Shown: positions 7,127-15,419 of the stretch, in pieces
How positions within the stretch are numbered: position 1 is the stretch's first letter
Layout of the letters: every line of letters starts with the position of its first letter
Translations under genes and position numbers: made by a program
Notes under the pieces: model-generated
What the model saw: the letters and a program-made list of their open reading frames with translations, nothing else
What the model was told of the DNA's origin: nothing
The model's database searches: none
Assembly: GCA_016875405.1 (NCBI GenBank)
Contig: VGRJ01000029.1
Coordinates: 1-43,527 of the forward strand
DNA: 43,527 bases
Direction: 5' to 3'
DNA from: Deltaproteobacteria bacterium
Lineage (GTDB): Bacteria; Myxococcota_A; Polyangia; Polyangiales; Polyangiaceae

Positions 7127-8928
7127 CGGATCACCTTGCCGCCGCGAACCTTCCGGATGGCGAGCTCGCGCAGGATGGTGCGATCGCCCGCGAAGCCGCT
7201 CGCCGCCGACGTCCAGAGCTCGGCCTTCGCCGCGGACAGGGCGGCGACGGCGTCGCCTCGGCGCGCGCGCACCTCGTCGTCGCTGGCCGCGTCCCCGAGC
7301 TCGCGCACGGCCTTGCCTGCCAGCACGGCCGCGTCGCGCCCGAGCGCCATCCACCAGTTCGGTGTCGGACGTCCGGACTCGAGCCACCCCACGAGCCGAA
7401 GGTCGGACGCCCCGCGCTCCGCCGGGACGGGAAAGATCCCAACCTCGAGGACGCGAGCACCCTCCGCGCGCTTGATATTCGTCAATGAGCCGAGGCCGAG
7501 CGCGAGCGGAAGCCGCTGTTCCCGGGCAAGCGCCGCGACCTCGGAGCCGCAGTACGCACCGTCCGCTACGACGAGCGCGTCGACTCGCTCGCCCGCGAGC
7601 TGCGCGGCCGTCGGCGTCGGGTCGCAGCCGAACTCCACGCCGGTGCCGGCGGGCTCGACGAGCTCCTCGAGGCCCGCGCCGAGGACGGCCCCGACTCCCG
7701 CGACCACCTTCGCGCCGTCGTCTCGAAGGGCGGCCGCGAGGCTTCCGATCGAGCGAGCGGCGGGCTCCCCCAAGACGAAGGTCCGCGTCGACCTCGTCAC
7801 CGAGGTGAGACCGCTCGCGGTGAGCAACACGACGGCGAGCCCCTGCTCCTCGGCAAAAGTCGCGGCCGGGGCGACGTGACGCGGATCGATCCCGGCGACG
7901 ATGACGGCGGCGCCCTCCGCAGCCAACTCCGCGAGAGCACGCTCGACGCGCAGGGGGTCCCCCCCGTCGTCTCGCGAGACCAAGCGCGCCCCCGAGTCGC
8001 CGATCCCCATGCCAAACGACAATCCGGTCACCACATCGGCGCTGCGTCGCTCCAGCATCGGCCCCCCGAGCGCCAACAGCACGCCGACCGTCCGCGCCGT
8101 CACGCGACCGCGCGTTCGGTCGCCCGCGAGGCGCGCGACGTCCTCCCCGGTAGGCCCGAGCAGGGGCCCAGCCTCCTGGAGCAAGGTCCTTGCGAGCGGG
8201 ACGTTCTTGTCGGCGACGGCGCGGCGCGCGAGGAACTGCGCAAGCGACTCGAGCAAGCGGCGCTCCTCTCGAGTCGCGGACCCGAGCGACGAGGCGCGCG
8301 TACGCAGGTGGTCGACGAGCCGCGGGACGGGCACGTCTCGAAACAGCGACGAGATGCGCGCGAGCACCCGCTCACGTTCGGCGGGAGCGGCCTCGACGAT
8401 GAGCACGTCCACGAGCCGCAGCGTCGTCTCCCAGTCAGCGGTCGCGACAGCGGCCCGCACGAGCTCTTCGTCCAGCAGCGCCGTGGCGAGCGGATCGAGC
8501 ATTTTGTGCAGCAGAGGCCACAAGAGACGCATCGCGCGACGCGCGTCGCCGGCTCGCCGAGCGGCGACCCCGGTGACCAAGGTCCCGAGATCACGCGTGA
8601 CGCCAGGCGGGCCGAGCACCGCACTCTGCGAGCGCTGCTCGGCCACGACGAGGTCCCCGCGTTCGAGCGCACTCCACCCCGCGAGCGCGTCGAGCAGTCG
8701 CGCGAGCGAGTCACGCGGGTAGCGCCTCGCTAGGTCGGAGAGCGTCTTCTCCATCTCGCCCCGCGCGGCCGGCTCGGCCTGCATCCAACGCCGGATCAGC
8801 GGACGCGCAGCCTCCTCGACGGGCACGGTCTCCCCAATCGAAGGTTGCGGCGCGGGGAGCTCGACCTGAGCGCTCGAGCACCCCGTCGTCGCGAGCGCGC
8901 CCACGACCGCCCAGCTTGACGCCCTCAC
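7123..8928 (-). CDS. LpoA/LppC-like lipoprotein with periplasmic-binding fold
   Basis: About 601 residues. The chosen GTG at 8928 is preceded at 7 nt by AGGAG and starts a lipoprotein signal ending ALATTGC. An in-frame ATG at 8961 is the alternative. The N-terminal half (about 40-270) is all-helical and TPR-like. The C-terminal half (about 275-560) alternates short beta strands and helices as in type I periplasmic-binding proteins (VGVLLALGG, AAVIVAGIDPRHV, LAVVLLTASG, DALVVADG). Helical repeats plus a binding-protein domain on an outer-membrane lipoprotein is the layout of LpoA, which activates the peptidoglycan synthase PBP1a in gammaproteobacteria. The equivalence here is inferred from architecture, not residues. 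A branched-chain amino-acid-type receptor is the other reading. Its stop overlaps the tsaE start. Confidence 0.75.
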   Translation of the reverse strand: MRASSWAVVGALATTGCSSAQVELPAPQPSIGETVPVEEAARPLIRRWMQAEPAARGEMEKTLSDLARRYPRDSLARLLDALAGWSALERGDLVVAEQRSQSAVLGPPGVTRDLGTLVTGVAARRAGDARRAMRLLWPLLHKMLDPLATALLDEELVRAAVATADWETTLRLVDVLIVEAAPAERERVLARISSLFRDVPVPRLVDHLRTRASSLGSATREERRLLESLAQFLARRAVADKNVPLARTLLQEAGPLLGPTGEDVARLAGDRTRGRVTARTVGVLLALGGPMLERRSADVVTGLSFGMGIGDSGARLVSRDDGGDPLRVERALAELAAEGAAVIVAGIDPRHVAPAATFAEEQGLAVVLLTASGLTSVTRSTRTFVLGEPAARSIGSLAAALRDDGAKVVAGVGAVLGAGLEELVEPAGTGVEFGCDPTPTAAQLAGERVDALVVADGAYCGSEVAALAREQRLPLALGLGSLTNIKRAEGARVLEVGIFPVPAERGASDLRLVGWLESGRPTPNWWMALGRDAAVLAGKAVRELGDAASDDEVRARRGDAVAALSAAKAELWTSAASGFAGDRTILRELAIRKVRGGKVIR

Positions 8929-8952
8929 GAGACCGCTCCTGAATAATCTCAC

Positions 8953-9627
8953 GTGACTCATCCGTCGAGCGCAGAGCCGTCCGCTCCCCCAGCCTCGCGT
9001 CTATGGCCGCGCGTCGTCGCGCGAGTCGTGGGCGTCCCGTTCACGACGTTCATGTTGCTCGACCTATGGGCGAATTCCAAGGCGGCGCAGGGAGTCGTCG
9101 CGTTTCGACACGCTCTCGAGCCCGTTCGCGCGTGGCCTTCCTGGGTCGTCATGCCGCTCGCGTTCGTGCTGGCGCTCGACTTGGTCGGATTGGCGCTGGC
9201 CGCGCGAGACCGTCGCGATTCAACCGCAGCGCTGCGCGGGCTGGGAGCCGTCGCCGTTGGCCTCGCGGCCGTGCGGCTCGCGGTGTTCTGGCGCGGGCTA
9301 CGCGTCGCGGGGCACACGCTCGAAGACGCGCGCGCGACGCTCGTCGCGGAGGCGTCGCGAACCTGGCACGGAATCCCCGGTGTCGCTTACCTGTGGATCC
9401 TGGCCCTCGGGGCGACCGCCGCCTTCTGCGCTCGCGCGGCCCCGTCGGCGGTTGAGCGGTGGTTGGGCCTCGAGGGGCTCAAGTCGAAGCGCGGCGTCGT
9501 CCTCGCGAGCGCGCTCGTCGCGGCGATCGGGTTCGCGGTCGCTGGCGCATCCGTCCTCACGTTGGCCACGGGGCTGCGACCGCTCGTCGGCGAGGACAGT
9601 CCCTGCGGCACCTGCGCCTCGCCCTGA
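8953..9627 (+). CDS. Hypothetical integral membrane protein
   Basis: A 224-residue protein of unknown function. Four to five hydrophobic segments are visible: about 20-38 (VVGVPFTTFMLLDLWA), 66-83 (VVMPLAFVLALDLVGLALA), 95-113, 145-162 and 185-205. A loop of roughly 30 residues (GHTLEDARATLVAEASRTW) lies between the third and fourth. The C-terminus ends Cys-Gly-Thr-Cys. The layout vaguely recalls the membrane-anchor subunit of succinate dehydrogenase, but no heme-ligand pattern is convincing. The GTG at 8953 lies only 24 bp from the divergent lipoprotein start and has no good ribosome-binding site. AATAAT at 8942-8947 ends 5 nt before it, so the message could be leaderless. It converges on hutU, with 10 bp between stop codons. 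Confidence 0.75.
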   Translation: MTHPSSAEPSAPPASRLWPRVVARVVGVPFTTFMLLDLWANSKAAQGVVAFRHALEPVRAWPSWVVMPLAFVLALDLVGLALAARDRRDSTAALRGLGAVAVGLAAVRLAVFWRGLRVAGHTLEDARATLVAEASRTWHGIPGVAYLWILALGATAAFCARAAPSAVERWLGLEGLKSKRGVVLASALVAAIGFAVAGASVLTLATGLRPLVGEDSPCGTCASP

Positions 9628-9637
9628 ACCCCGAGGC

Positions 9638-11302
9638 TCATCCGCCGCGACGATGCGGGACGTGGACGCCGCGCTCCTCGGCGCATCGGATCGCCGTTTC
9701 GTAGCCTGCGTCCGCGTGGCGGAACACGCCCATCCCGGGGTCCGATGTGAGCACGCGCTCGAGGCGGCGCGCGGCCTCGTCGGTCCCGTCGGCGACCACC
9801 ACCATGCCAGCGTGAATCGAGTTCCCGATGCCCACGCCACCGCCATGATGGAGGCTGACCCAGGACGCTCCGCTCGCTGTGTTGACCAGCGCGTTGAGGA
9901 GCGGCCAGTCGGCGATCGCGTCGGAGCCGTCCTTCATCGCCTCGGTCTCTCGGAAGGGCGACGCAACCGAGCCACAGTCAAGGTGGTCGCGGCCGATGAC
10001 GATCGGCGCCTTCACCTTGCCGCTCCGCACGAGCTCGTTGAAGGCGAGGCCAGCCTTGGCGCGGTCGCCGTAGCCGAGCCAACAGATGCGCGCCGGCAGC
10101 CCTTGGAAAGCGATCCGCTCCTTCGCCATCGAGAGCCATCGCGCGAGATCCTGGTCATCGGGCACGCACTCGAGGACCGCACGGTCGGTCGCCTCGATGT
10201 CGGCAGGATCTCCGGACAGCGCGACCCAGCGGAAGGGCCCCTTCCCCTCGCAGAAGAGCTCTCGCACGTAGGCGGGCACGAAACCGGGGATATCAAAGGC
10301 TCGCTCGCACCCCGCTTCCATCGCGCACGTGCGGATGTTGTTGCCGTAGTCGAAGGTCTCGCTGCCGCGCCGTTGGAGCTCGAGCATTGCCTCGACCTCG
10401 ACCCGCATCGAAGCCTTCGCGCGCACGACGTAAGCTTGAGGATCGGCGGCGCGCAGCTTCGCCGCGTCGTCGAGCGAGAGCCCAGCCGGAATGTAGCCGA
10501 CGAGCGGGTCGTGGGCGGCGGTCTGTTCGGTGACGAGCGCCGGAACGACGCCGCGACGGACGAGCTCGGGGTAGATCTCGGCGGCATTGGCGCAGAGCGC
10601 GAACGAGCGCGCTTCGCCAGCATCGGCGGCCGCTTGGACCCGACGTAGAGCCTCGTCGAGCGAGCCGACTTGCTCGTCGACGTAGCGCGTCGCGAGGCGT
10701 TTCTCGATTCGCGAGGGATCCACCTCGATCGAGAGCGATGGCAGGCCAGCGAAGGTGGCGGCGAGCGGCTGCGCGCCGCCCATCCCGCCGAGCCCCGCCG
10801 TGAGGAGCCAGAGCCCCGAGGTCGTGCCCGTCCTCGCGGCGTAGGCCTTGCGTGCCGCCACGAAGGTCTCGAACGTGCCCTGCACGATCCCCTGCGAACC
10901 GATGTAGATCCACGAGCCCGCGGTCATCTGCCCGTACATGGTGAGCCCGAGCGACTCGAGCCGTCGGAACTCATCCCAGGTCCCCCAGCGCGGCACGAGG
11001 TTCGAATTCGCGAGGAGCACCCGAGGGGCGTCCCGATGGGTGCGCACGCGCCCGACGGCCTTGCCAGACTGCACCAGGAGCGTCTCGTCGTCCGCGAGGT
11101 CGCGGAGCTCGCGGGCGAGCACGTCGAAGGCCTCCCACGAGCGCGCGGCCTTGCCCGTCCCACCGTAAACGACGAGGTCCTCCGGCCGCTCGGCGACCTC
11201 CGGGTCGAGGTTGTTGTGGAGCATCCGGAGCGCAGCTTCCTGCACCCAGCCCTTGCACGTGCGCGTCGTCCCTCGCGCCGCTCGAACCGTCCTCGTCGTC
11301 AT
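9638..11302 (-). CDS. hutU: Urocanate hydratase
   Basis: A 554-residue cytoplasmic enzyme of histidine breakdown that hydrates urocanate to imidazolonepropionate with a tightly bound NAD+. The length matches the family. Diagnostic stretches are present from end to end: [14 protein letters not shown] near the start, [13 protein letters not shown], the nucleotide-binding [26 protein letters not shown], the active-site region [20 protein letters not shown], and the C-terminal [24 protein letters not shown] lies 6 nt before the ATG. hutH, hutI and hutG are absent from the neighbourhood, so it stands alone here; the rest of the pathway would have to be elsewhere. Confidence 0.97.
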   Translation of the reverse strand: MTTRTVRAARGTTRTCKGWVQEAALRMLHNNLDPEVAERPEDLVVYGGTGKAARSWEAFDVLARELRDLADDETLLVQSGKAVGRVRTHRDAPRVLLANSNLVPRWGTWDEFRRLESLGLTMYGQMTAGSWIYIGSQGIVQGTFETFVAARKAYAARTGTTSGLWLLTAGLGGMGGAQPLAATFAGLPSLSIEVDPSRIEKRLATRYVDEQVGSLDEALRRVQAAADAGEARSFALCANAAEIYPELVRRGVVPALVTEQTAAHDPLVGYIPAGLSLDDAAKLRAADPQAYVVRAKASMRVEVEAMLELQRRGSETFDYGNNIRTCAMEAGCERAFDIPGFVPAYVRELFCEGKGPFRWVALSGDPADIEATDRAVLECVPDDQDLARWLSMAKERIAFQGLPARICWLGYGDRAKAGLAFNELVRSGKVKAPIVIGRDHLDCGSVASPFRETEAMKDGSDAIADWPLLNALVNTASGASWVSLHHGGGVGIGNSIHAGMVVVADGTDEAARRLERVLTSDPGMGVFRHADAGYETAIRCAEERGVHVPHRRGG

Positions 11303-11366
11303 CGCATCCTCCGCCGCGTTCCGCGCGGTCTTCGCGTGTCTCGTCGTTTCGCTCGCCGCGCTCGCC

Positions 11367-11723
11367 TCAGACGTCGAGGTCGGTGCTGGTCATCACTTCG
11401 TGGAACTCGATGACGTTCGGCCCGGAGAACATCTCCTTCGGCGCGCGATTCTTGTGCGCTTCGGCGAATGCCTCGCTTTGCGTCCAGGCGACGAAGTCGT
11501 CGAGCCGGCGCCACCAGGTCTTCACCTCATAGAAGCCGCGCGCTGCGGGGTCGTCCACGAACGTTGCGGTGGCGCGATCGAACTTCAGCGGGCGCGGCCG
11601 GTGCACCTCGTTCCGAACGAAGCCTGGCGCCGTGTCCACGAGGTGGGCGCGATGCCGGAAGCGCTCCTCGAAATCGATCTCGTGTCCCTCGGCCACCGGG
11701 ATTCGGTTTGTCACCACGATCAT
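11367..11723 (-). CDS. IsdG/HmoB-like antibiotic-biosynthesis-monooxygenase-fold protein
   Basis: 118 residues, a single ABM (ferredoxin-like) domain. The ATG at 11723 begins directly at the first beta strand ([10 protein letters not shown]). A longer frame from 11783 has no similarity upstream. The three residues that make the catalytic site of IsdG-type heme-degrading monooxygenases appear in the right places: Asn6, Trp80 and His90, with the W-x9-H spacing inside [16 protein letters not shown]. That supports oxidative heme cleavage and iron release in the cytoplasm. ABM-fold proteins are diverse and some only oxidise aromatic metabolites, so heme as substrate is likely but not shown. No heme-uptake genes are adjacent. 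It lies 64 bp downstream of hutU and is divergent from the dehydrogenase gene. Confidence 0.82.
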   Translation of the reverse strand: MIVVTNRIPVAEGHEIDFEERFRHRAHLVDTAPGFVRNEVHRPRPLKFDRATATFVDDPAARGFYEVKTWWRRLDDFVAWTQSEAFAEAHKNRAPKEMFSGPNVIEFHEVMTSTDLDV

Positions 11724-11823
11724 GGCTTTGGGGTACGGGGTCGAGCGCCGCGGCGCAAGCCCGGGCGACATGGTGAGCCGCACTCTGGATGCGGTGCGAC
11801 GCGATCCGAGCTAGGTCCAAGGG

Positions 11824-12711
11824 ATGTCGACATTCGACGCTCGCAGCACCGCGGAACAAGTCTCCGAAGGCATCGACCTCCGGGGCAAGACCTGGCTCGT
11901 GACCGGTTGCAACTCCGGCATTGGCCTCGAGACGGCGCGAGTTCTTTCGCTGCGGGGGGCGCACGTCGTCGGGGCAGCGCGCACCTTGGAGAAGGCAAAA
12001 GAGGCGCTCGCAGGTTTGCCGAACCCGGGCTCGCCGCTCGCCTGCGAGCTATCCGACCTCGGCTCCGTTCGTGGCGCGGTCGAGGCGATCCGCTCGATGG
12101 GGACCGCGCTCGATGGGGTCATCGCCAACGCCGGCATCATGGCGCTGCCGAAGGCCGAGACGAAGTACGGGCTCGAGCTGCAGTTCCTGACCAACCACGT
12201 CGGGCACTTCGCGCTCGTGACCGGCATCGACGACCTCATGACCGACCTGGCGCGCGTCGTGGTCGTGAGCAGCGGAGCGCATCGCTACGCGTCCGAGCGG
12301 GGCCTCGAGCTCGACAACCTCGACGGAGCGACCGACTACGAGCCCTGGCGCATGTACGGACGCTCGAAGCTCGCCAACATCCTGTTCGCGCGCACGCTCG
12401 CGCATCGGTTCGCCAAAGGCGGCAGCCAGCGGACGGCCTTCTCCCTCCACCCGGGGGTCATCCGTACGAACCTGACGCGCCACATCGCGGACGTGGACAC
12501 CCTCCTCGCGCCGATGAAAAGCAGCATGAAGACCGTGGCGCAGGGCGCGGCGACACAAGTGTACGTCGCGACTCAGCCGGGCCTCGAGGCGCACTCCGGC
12601 GCCTACTTCTCCGACTGCGCGGTCGCTCGCACGATCCCGTCCGGCACCGACGATGCGCTCGGCGAGGTGCTTTGGGGCCGCACCGAAACGCTGCTGGCAG
12701 CGCTGGGGTGA
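11824..12711 (+). CDS. Short-chain dehydrogenase/reductase, retinol dehydrogenase-like
   Basis: A 295-residue NAD(P)-dependent oxidoreductase with a classical Rossmann fold. The cofactor loop VTGCNSGIG (about 26-34), the structural motif NAG (IANAGIMA), the catalytic Ser (VVVSSGAHR) and the Tyr-x3-Lys pair (YGRSK) are all visible, followed by the conserved HPGVIRTNL segment. The long substrate loop with LDNLDG and the order of motifs place it with the WW-oxidoreductase/retinol-dehydrogenase-like group, for which bacterial substrates are mostly unknown. It is divergent from the IsdG-like gene, and AAGGG precedes the ATG. The rplS promoter starts 25 bp after its stop, so it is probably monocistronic. 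Confidence 0.92.
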   Translation: MSTFDARSTAEQVSEGIDLRGKTWLVTGCNSGIGLETARVLSLRGAHVVGAARTLEKAKEALAGLPNPGSPLACELSDLGSVRGAVEAIRSMGTALDGVIANAGIMALPKAETKYGLELQFLTNHVGHFALVTGIDDLMTDLARVVVVSSGAHRYASERGLELDNLDGATDYEPWRMYGRSKLANILFARTLAHRFAKGGSQRTAFSLHPGVIRTNLTRHIADVDTLLAPMKSSMKTVAQGAATQVYVATQPGLEAHSGAYFSDCAVARTIPSGTDDALGEVLWGRTETLLAALG

Positions 12712-12735
12712 ATCCGCCGGCGAGCGCCCTCCCGG

Positions 12736-12763
12736 TTGACACGCGACGGCCCACGTGCATAAT
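12736..12763 (+). promoter_or_regulatory. Sigma-70 promoter of rplS
   Basis: A perfect -35 box TTGACA (12736-12741) is followed after 16 bp by CATAAT (12758-12763), five of six bases of the -10 consensus. Transcription would start near 12770, giving a leader of about 30 nt. CCCCT/AGGGG (12770-12774 and 12780-12784) can form a small hairpin at its very start. The ribosome-binding GGAG at about 12789 sits 7 nt before the rplS ATG. Confidence 0.8.
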
Positions 12764-12799
12764 TCGCCGCCCCTCCCTTAGGGGATTGCGGAGCAAGTC

Positions 12800-13153
12800 A
12801 TGAAGAGCCCGGTCGTCCAAGCCCTCGAAGCCGCCCAGATTCGCAGCGATCTCCCCGAGTTCCGCTGCGGCGACACCGTCAAGGTCAACTACAAGGTCGT
12901 CGAAGGCGACAAGACCCGCGTCCAGATGTTCCAGGGCGTGGTCATCAAGCGTCACCGCGCCGGGTCTCGCTCGACCTTCACCGTGCGCAAGGTGAGCTTC
13001 GGCACCGGCGTCGAGCGCATCTTCCCGCTCAACAGTCCGCGCATCGAGTCGATCGAGGTCGCCGCGAAGGGCCTCGTGCGCCGCTCGCGCCTATTCTACC
13101 TGCGTGAGCGCGCTGGTAAGGCCGCTCGCGTTCGCGACGTCAAGGATCGCTGA
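12800..13153 (+). CDS. rplS: Ribosomal protein bL19
   Basis: 117 residues, the normal size. It sits at the 30S-50S interface of the ribosome. The typical opening helix, the RCGDTVKVNYKVVEGDKTR segment, VQMFQGVVIKRH and the FGTGVERIFPLNSPRI block are all present, with a basic C-terminal extension. In many bacteria rplS ends an rpsP-rimM-trmD-rplS operon. Here it follows a dehydrogenase gene and has its own strong promoter, and a possible terminator follows, so it appears to be a single-gene unit. Confidence 0.97.
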   Translation: MKSPVVQALEAAQIRSDLPEFRCGDTVKVNYKVVEGDKTRVQMFQGVVIKRHRAGSRSTFTVRKVSFGTGVERIFPLNSPRIESIEVAAKGLVRRSRLFYLRERAGKAARVRDVKDR

Positions 13154-13200
13154 ACCGGCGCGCGAGAGCGCCATCCCGTTCGGGCGACCCGCCCTTCGAC

Positions 13201-13228
13201 GAGAAACCGTCGAAGCGGCGGGTTTCTC
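13201..13228 (+). terminator. Possible terminator after rplS
   Basis: GAGAAACC (13201-13208) and GGTTTCTC (13221-13228) form an 8-bp stem with a 12-nt loop, followed by TATTGATTT. A second small hairpin (CGGG/CCCG, 13181-13191) lies just upstream. The T-run is short, so efficiency is uncertain. The position, 48 bp after the rplS stop and before the FHA cluster, fits. Confidence 0.5.
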
Positions 13229-13321
13229 TATTGATTTCACGCCCACCTCAGGGTCTATGCTGCGGTGTCGTGTCTCCTCCCGACGTGCTTCGTGCGTCGG
13301 CGTCCAAGGAGCATCGAGGAC

Positions 13322-14227
13322 ATGATGACGAAGTGCCTCCGCTGCGGTTCCGACAACCTTCCTAGCGCCGGACAGTGCCAGATCTGCGGCGCGCCGCTCC
13401 CCGGAGGAGCTCCCAAGCCTCCTGGGCCTCCGTCGATGGGAGGCCTACCCGGTTTCGGTCCGCCGCCCGCGGCGCCACCGCCGCCGGGTTTCGGGGCACC
13501 GCCAGGCTTCGGGGCACCGCCAGGCTTTGGAGCCCCGCCCGGCTTCGGCCCACCCCCCGGACCGCCGGGCGCTCCCCAGGGCTTCGGCCCTCCCCCCGGA
13601 CCGCCGGGCGCTCCCCCGGGCTTCGGCCCTCCCCCCGGACCGCCGGGCGCTCCCCTGGGCTTCGGCCCACCCCCCGGGGCGAGCCCGTTCGACAGCGCCA
13701 GGGGCCCCGGGGACGCCGGCGGACCATCGGGTCGTCCGGGCTATCCGCCGCCTCCGGCGCCGTCCGCCGAGCCGCCGGCGCCGCCCCGACGCCAGAGCTC
13801 ACCGCCCCCGGCCCCGGCTTCGGCGATGGTGCCGCCCGCGCCAGGTTCCGACCGTGGTCGAGGACCGACACCTCCATCGGCGAGCAGTGACTCCGAGCCG
13901 AGGCGCGTTCTTGCGGGCTTCGTCTATTCATTCCAGGAAGACGCGTTCGGCAAGCACTGGCTGCTCCACGAAGGCGAGAACCTCGTCGGGCGTGCCGAGA
14001 CCAACGTCAAGTGCGAGATCCCAGTCGCGCACGGCACGACCTCGACGCGGCACGCCACGATTCGCTGCTCGAACGGCTCAGTCTCCATCCAGGACATGAA
14101 GTCGACGAACGGCACCTACGTGAACGGCAGGCGCCTCGACCCGAACATCCCGGTCCAGCTGAACGACGGCGATAAACTCCGGTTCGGAGGCTTCACCGTG
14201 ACCCTGGTCGTCGCACAGCGGAGCTGA
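13322..14227 (+). CDS. Zinc-ribbon/FHA-domain signalling protein
   Basis: 301 residues with three parts. A short zinc ribbon sits at the N-terminus (Cys5, Cys8, Cys19, Cys22). A long Pro/Gly/Phe low-complexity linker (about 30-190) is built from repeated GFGAPP and GFGPPPGPPGAP units. A C-terminal FHA domain (about 215-298) has the phosphothreonine-binding signature: GR in ENLVGRAETN, STRHA, and NGTYVNGRRL. FHA domains bind phosphothreonine on kinase substrates, so this is likely a cytoplasmic adaptor. The ATG at 13322 has AAGGAG upstream at good spacing and starts exactly at the zinc ribbon. It is the first gene of a co-directional set with the PP2C phosphatase (18-bp gap) and the FHA-ABC protein. 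Its binding partner is unknown. Confidence 0.9.
   Translation: MMTKCLRCGSDNLPSAGQCQICGAPLPGGAPKPPGPPSMGGLPGFGPPPAAPPPPGFGAPPGFGAPPGFGAPPGFGPPPGPPGAPQGFGPPPGPPGAPPGFGPPPGPPGAPLGFGPPPGASPFDSARGPGDAGGPSGRPGYPPPPAPSAEPPAPPRRQSSPPPAPASAMVPPAPGSDRGRGPTPPSASSDSEPRRVLAGFVYSFQEDAFGKHWLLHEGENLVGRAETNVKCEIPVAHGTTSTRHATIRCSNGSVSIQDMKSTNGTYVNGRRLDPNIPVQLNDGDKLRFGGFTVTLVVAQRS
13541..13657 (+). repeat. Three 39-bp in-frame tandem repeats
   Basis: Three nearly identical 39-bp units start at 13541, 13580 and 13619, each encoding a 13-residue GFGPPPGPPGAP plus one variable residue (Q, P, L). A partial fourth unit begins at 13658. Shorter 18-bp GFGAPP units precede them from about 13487. The unit length is a multiple of three, so copy-number change would only alter linker length. 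Confidence 0.85.
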
Positions 14228-14245
14228 AGGGACGCGTAGCTCGAG

Positions 14246-15337
14246 GTGACCGCCGGCGGCATGCAGCTCGAGTTCGCGTCGGCGACCGATCCCGGTCTCG
14301 ACCCCCACAAGCGAGTCAATGAGGACTCGTACGGGCAGGTCGACACGCCGGTCGGTCGCATCTTCGTCGTCTGCGACGGCATGGGCGGTCACGTCGGCGG
14401 CAAGCAAGCGAGCGAGCTCGCGGTCAAGACGATCGTCGACCTGGTCTCGGCCGCGCACCCCTCCGACGAGCCCGTCCGCGCCCTGGTCGCGGCGATCGAA
14501 GAGGCGGCGCGTCGCGTGTACGAGCTCGGCGGCCCAGGCGTCAACCTGCAGCGGCCCGGCTCGACGTGCGTCGCGGCCCTCTTCAAGGAGGGCATGCTCG
14601 AGCTCGCGCATGTCGGGGACAGCCGCGCCTACATGATCCGCAGCAAGCAGATCCATCGCGTGACCCGCGATCACTCCTACATCCAGGAGCTGATCGACTC
14701 GGGGAAGATCTCTGAGAAAGAAGCCTTCGGACATCCCGAGTCGAACAAAATCACGCGCGCGCTCGGCATGACGCCGACTGTCCAGGTCGAGACGCGCAGC
14801 GAGCCGCTCGAGCTCTTCGACGGTGACGTGTTCATCCTCGCGACGGATGGGCTCACCGATCTCGCGCGGAACGAGGAAATCCTCGTGACCACGCACTCGC
14901 TGCTGAAGACGGCCGACGTCCAGGCCGCGTGCAACGAGCTCGTCGCGCTCGCCAATCGCCGCGGTGGGCATGACAACATCACCGTCCAGGTGGTCCGCGT
15001 GCAGCGCGCAGGACCCAAGCTGACTCAGACGCAGGCGGGCGGACCCGTGCGGAGCCGCTCGCTGCCGCCGTCCACGGTCGTCCAGGGGCCACCTGGGCAC
15101 ACCCAACCGGCGCTCACTCCGACGCAGGTCGACGCGGGCTACGGCGCTCCCGCCTCGAGCCTGCCGATGGGCCCCCACAGCGCGCCGCCGTTTGGCGGGC
15201 CGCACGGGCCACCGCCATCGTTGCCCGCGCCCTCGGCGCCGCCCGGTCCGAACCCGCTCATGAACGTCGTCCTCGCGATGGCGGTGGTGATCGGTCTGCT
15301 GCTCGCGGCGCTGGTCTGGGCGCTGAAGCTGCGGTAG
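14246..15337 (+). CDS. PP2C-family Ser/Thr protein phosphatase with C-terminal membrane anchor
   Basis: 363 residues. The PP2C/PPM catalytic domain (about 6-250) removes phosphate from Ser/Thr with two metal ions. Metal and phosphate residues are visible in KRVNEDS, VVCDGMGGHVGG (Asp44), LAHVGDSRAY, ILATDGLTD and GGHDNITVQVV. A Pro/Gly-rich linker follows, then one membrane segment at the very end (VVLAMAVVIGLLLAALVWAL). The enzyme is therefore tail-anchored with the catalytic domain in the cytoplasm. GTG 14246 is the longest start; ATG 14261 begins nearer the domain and is possible. Lying between two FHA genes, it probably resets the phosphorylation they read. No kinase gene is in the immediate cluster. 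Confidence 0.93.
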   Translation: MTAGGMQLEFASATDPGLDPHKRVNEDSYGQVDTPVGRIFVVCDGMGGHVGGKQASELAVKTIVDLVSAAHPSDEPVRALVAAIEEAARRVYELGGPGVNLQRPGSTCVAALFKEGMLELAHVGDSRAYMIRSKQIHRVTRDHSYIQELIDSGKISEKEAFGHPESNKITRALGMTPTVQVETRSEPLELFDGDVFILATDGLTDLARNEEILVTTHSLLKTADVQAACNELVALANRRGGHDNITVQVVRVQRAGPKLTQTQAGGPVRSRSLPPSTVVQGPPGHTQPALTPTQVDAGYGAPASSLPMGPHSAPPFGGPHGPPPSLPAPSAPPGPNPLMNVVLAMAVVIGLLLAALVWALKLR

Positions 15338-15419
15338 CCCCAACGCTTCGGGGTCACGGCCACCGCGAAATCGTGGCAACCTGTCGCCCCGCGAGTTTCG
15401 CGTACCTGGAGACCGACGC

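Noticed and set aside
5921-7879. A 652-codon plus-strand open frame across the permease, tsaE and lipoprotein genes
   Set aside because: It is rich in Arg/His/Asp/Glu, with no family motif, fully antisense to three recognisable genes. It is a by-product of the high GC content.
13487-13680. CRISPR-like direct repeats
   Set aside because: They are contiguous in-frame coding repeats (Pro/Gly linker) without unique spacers.
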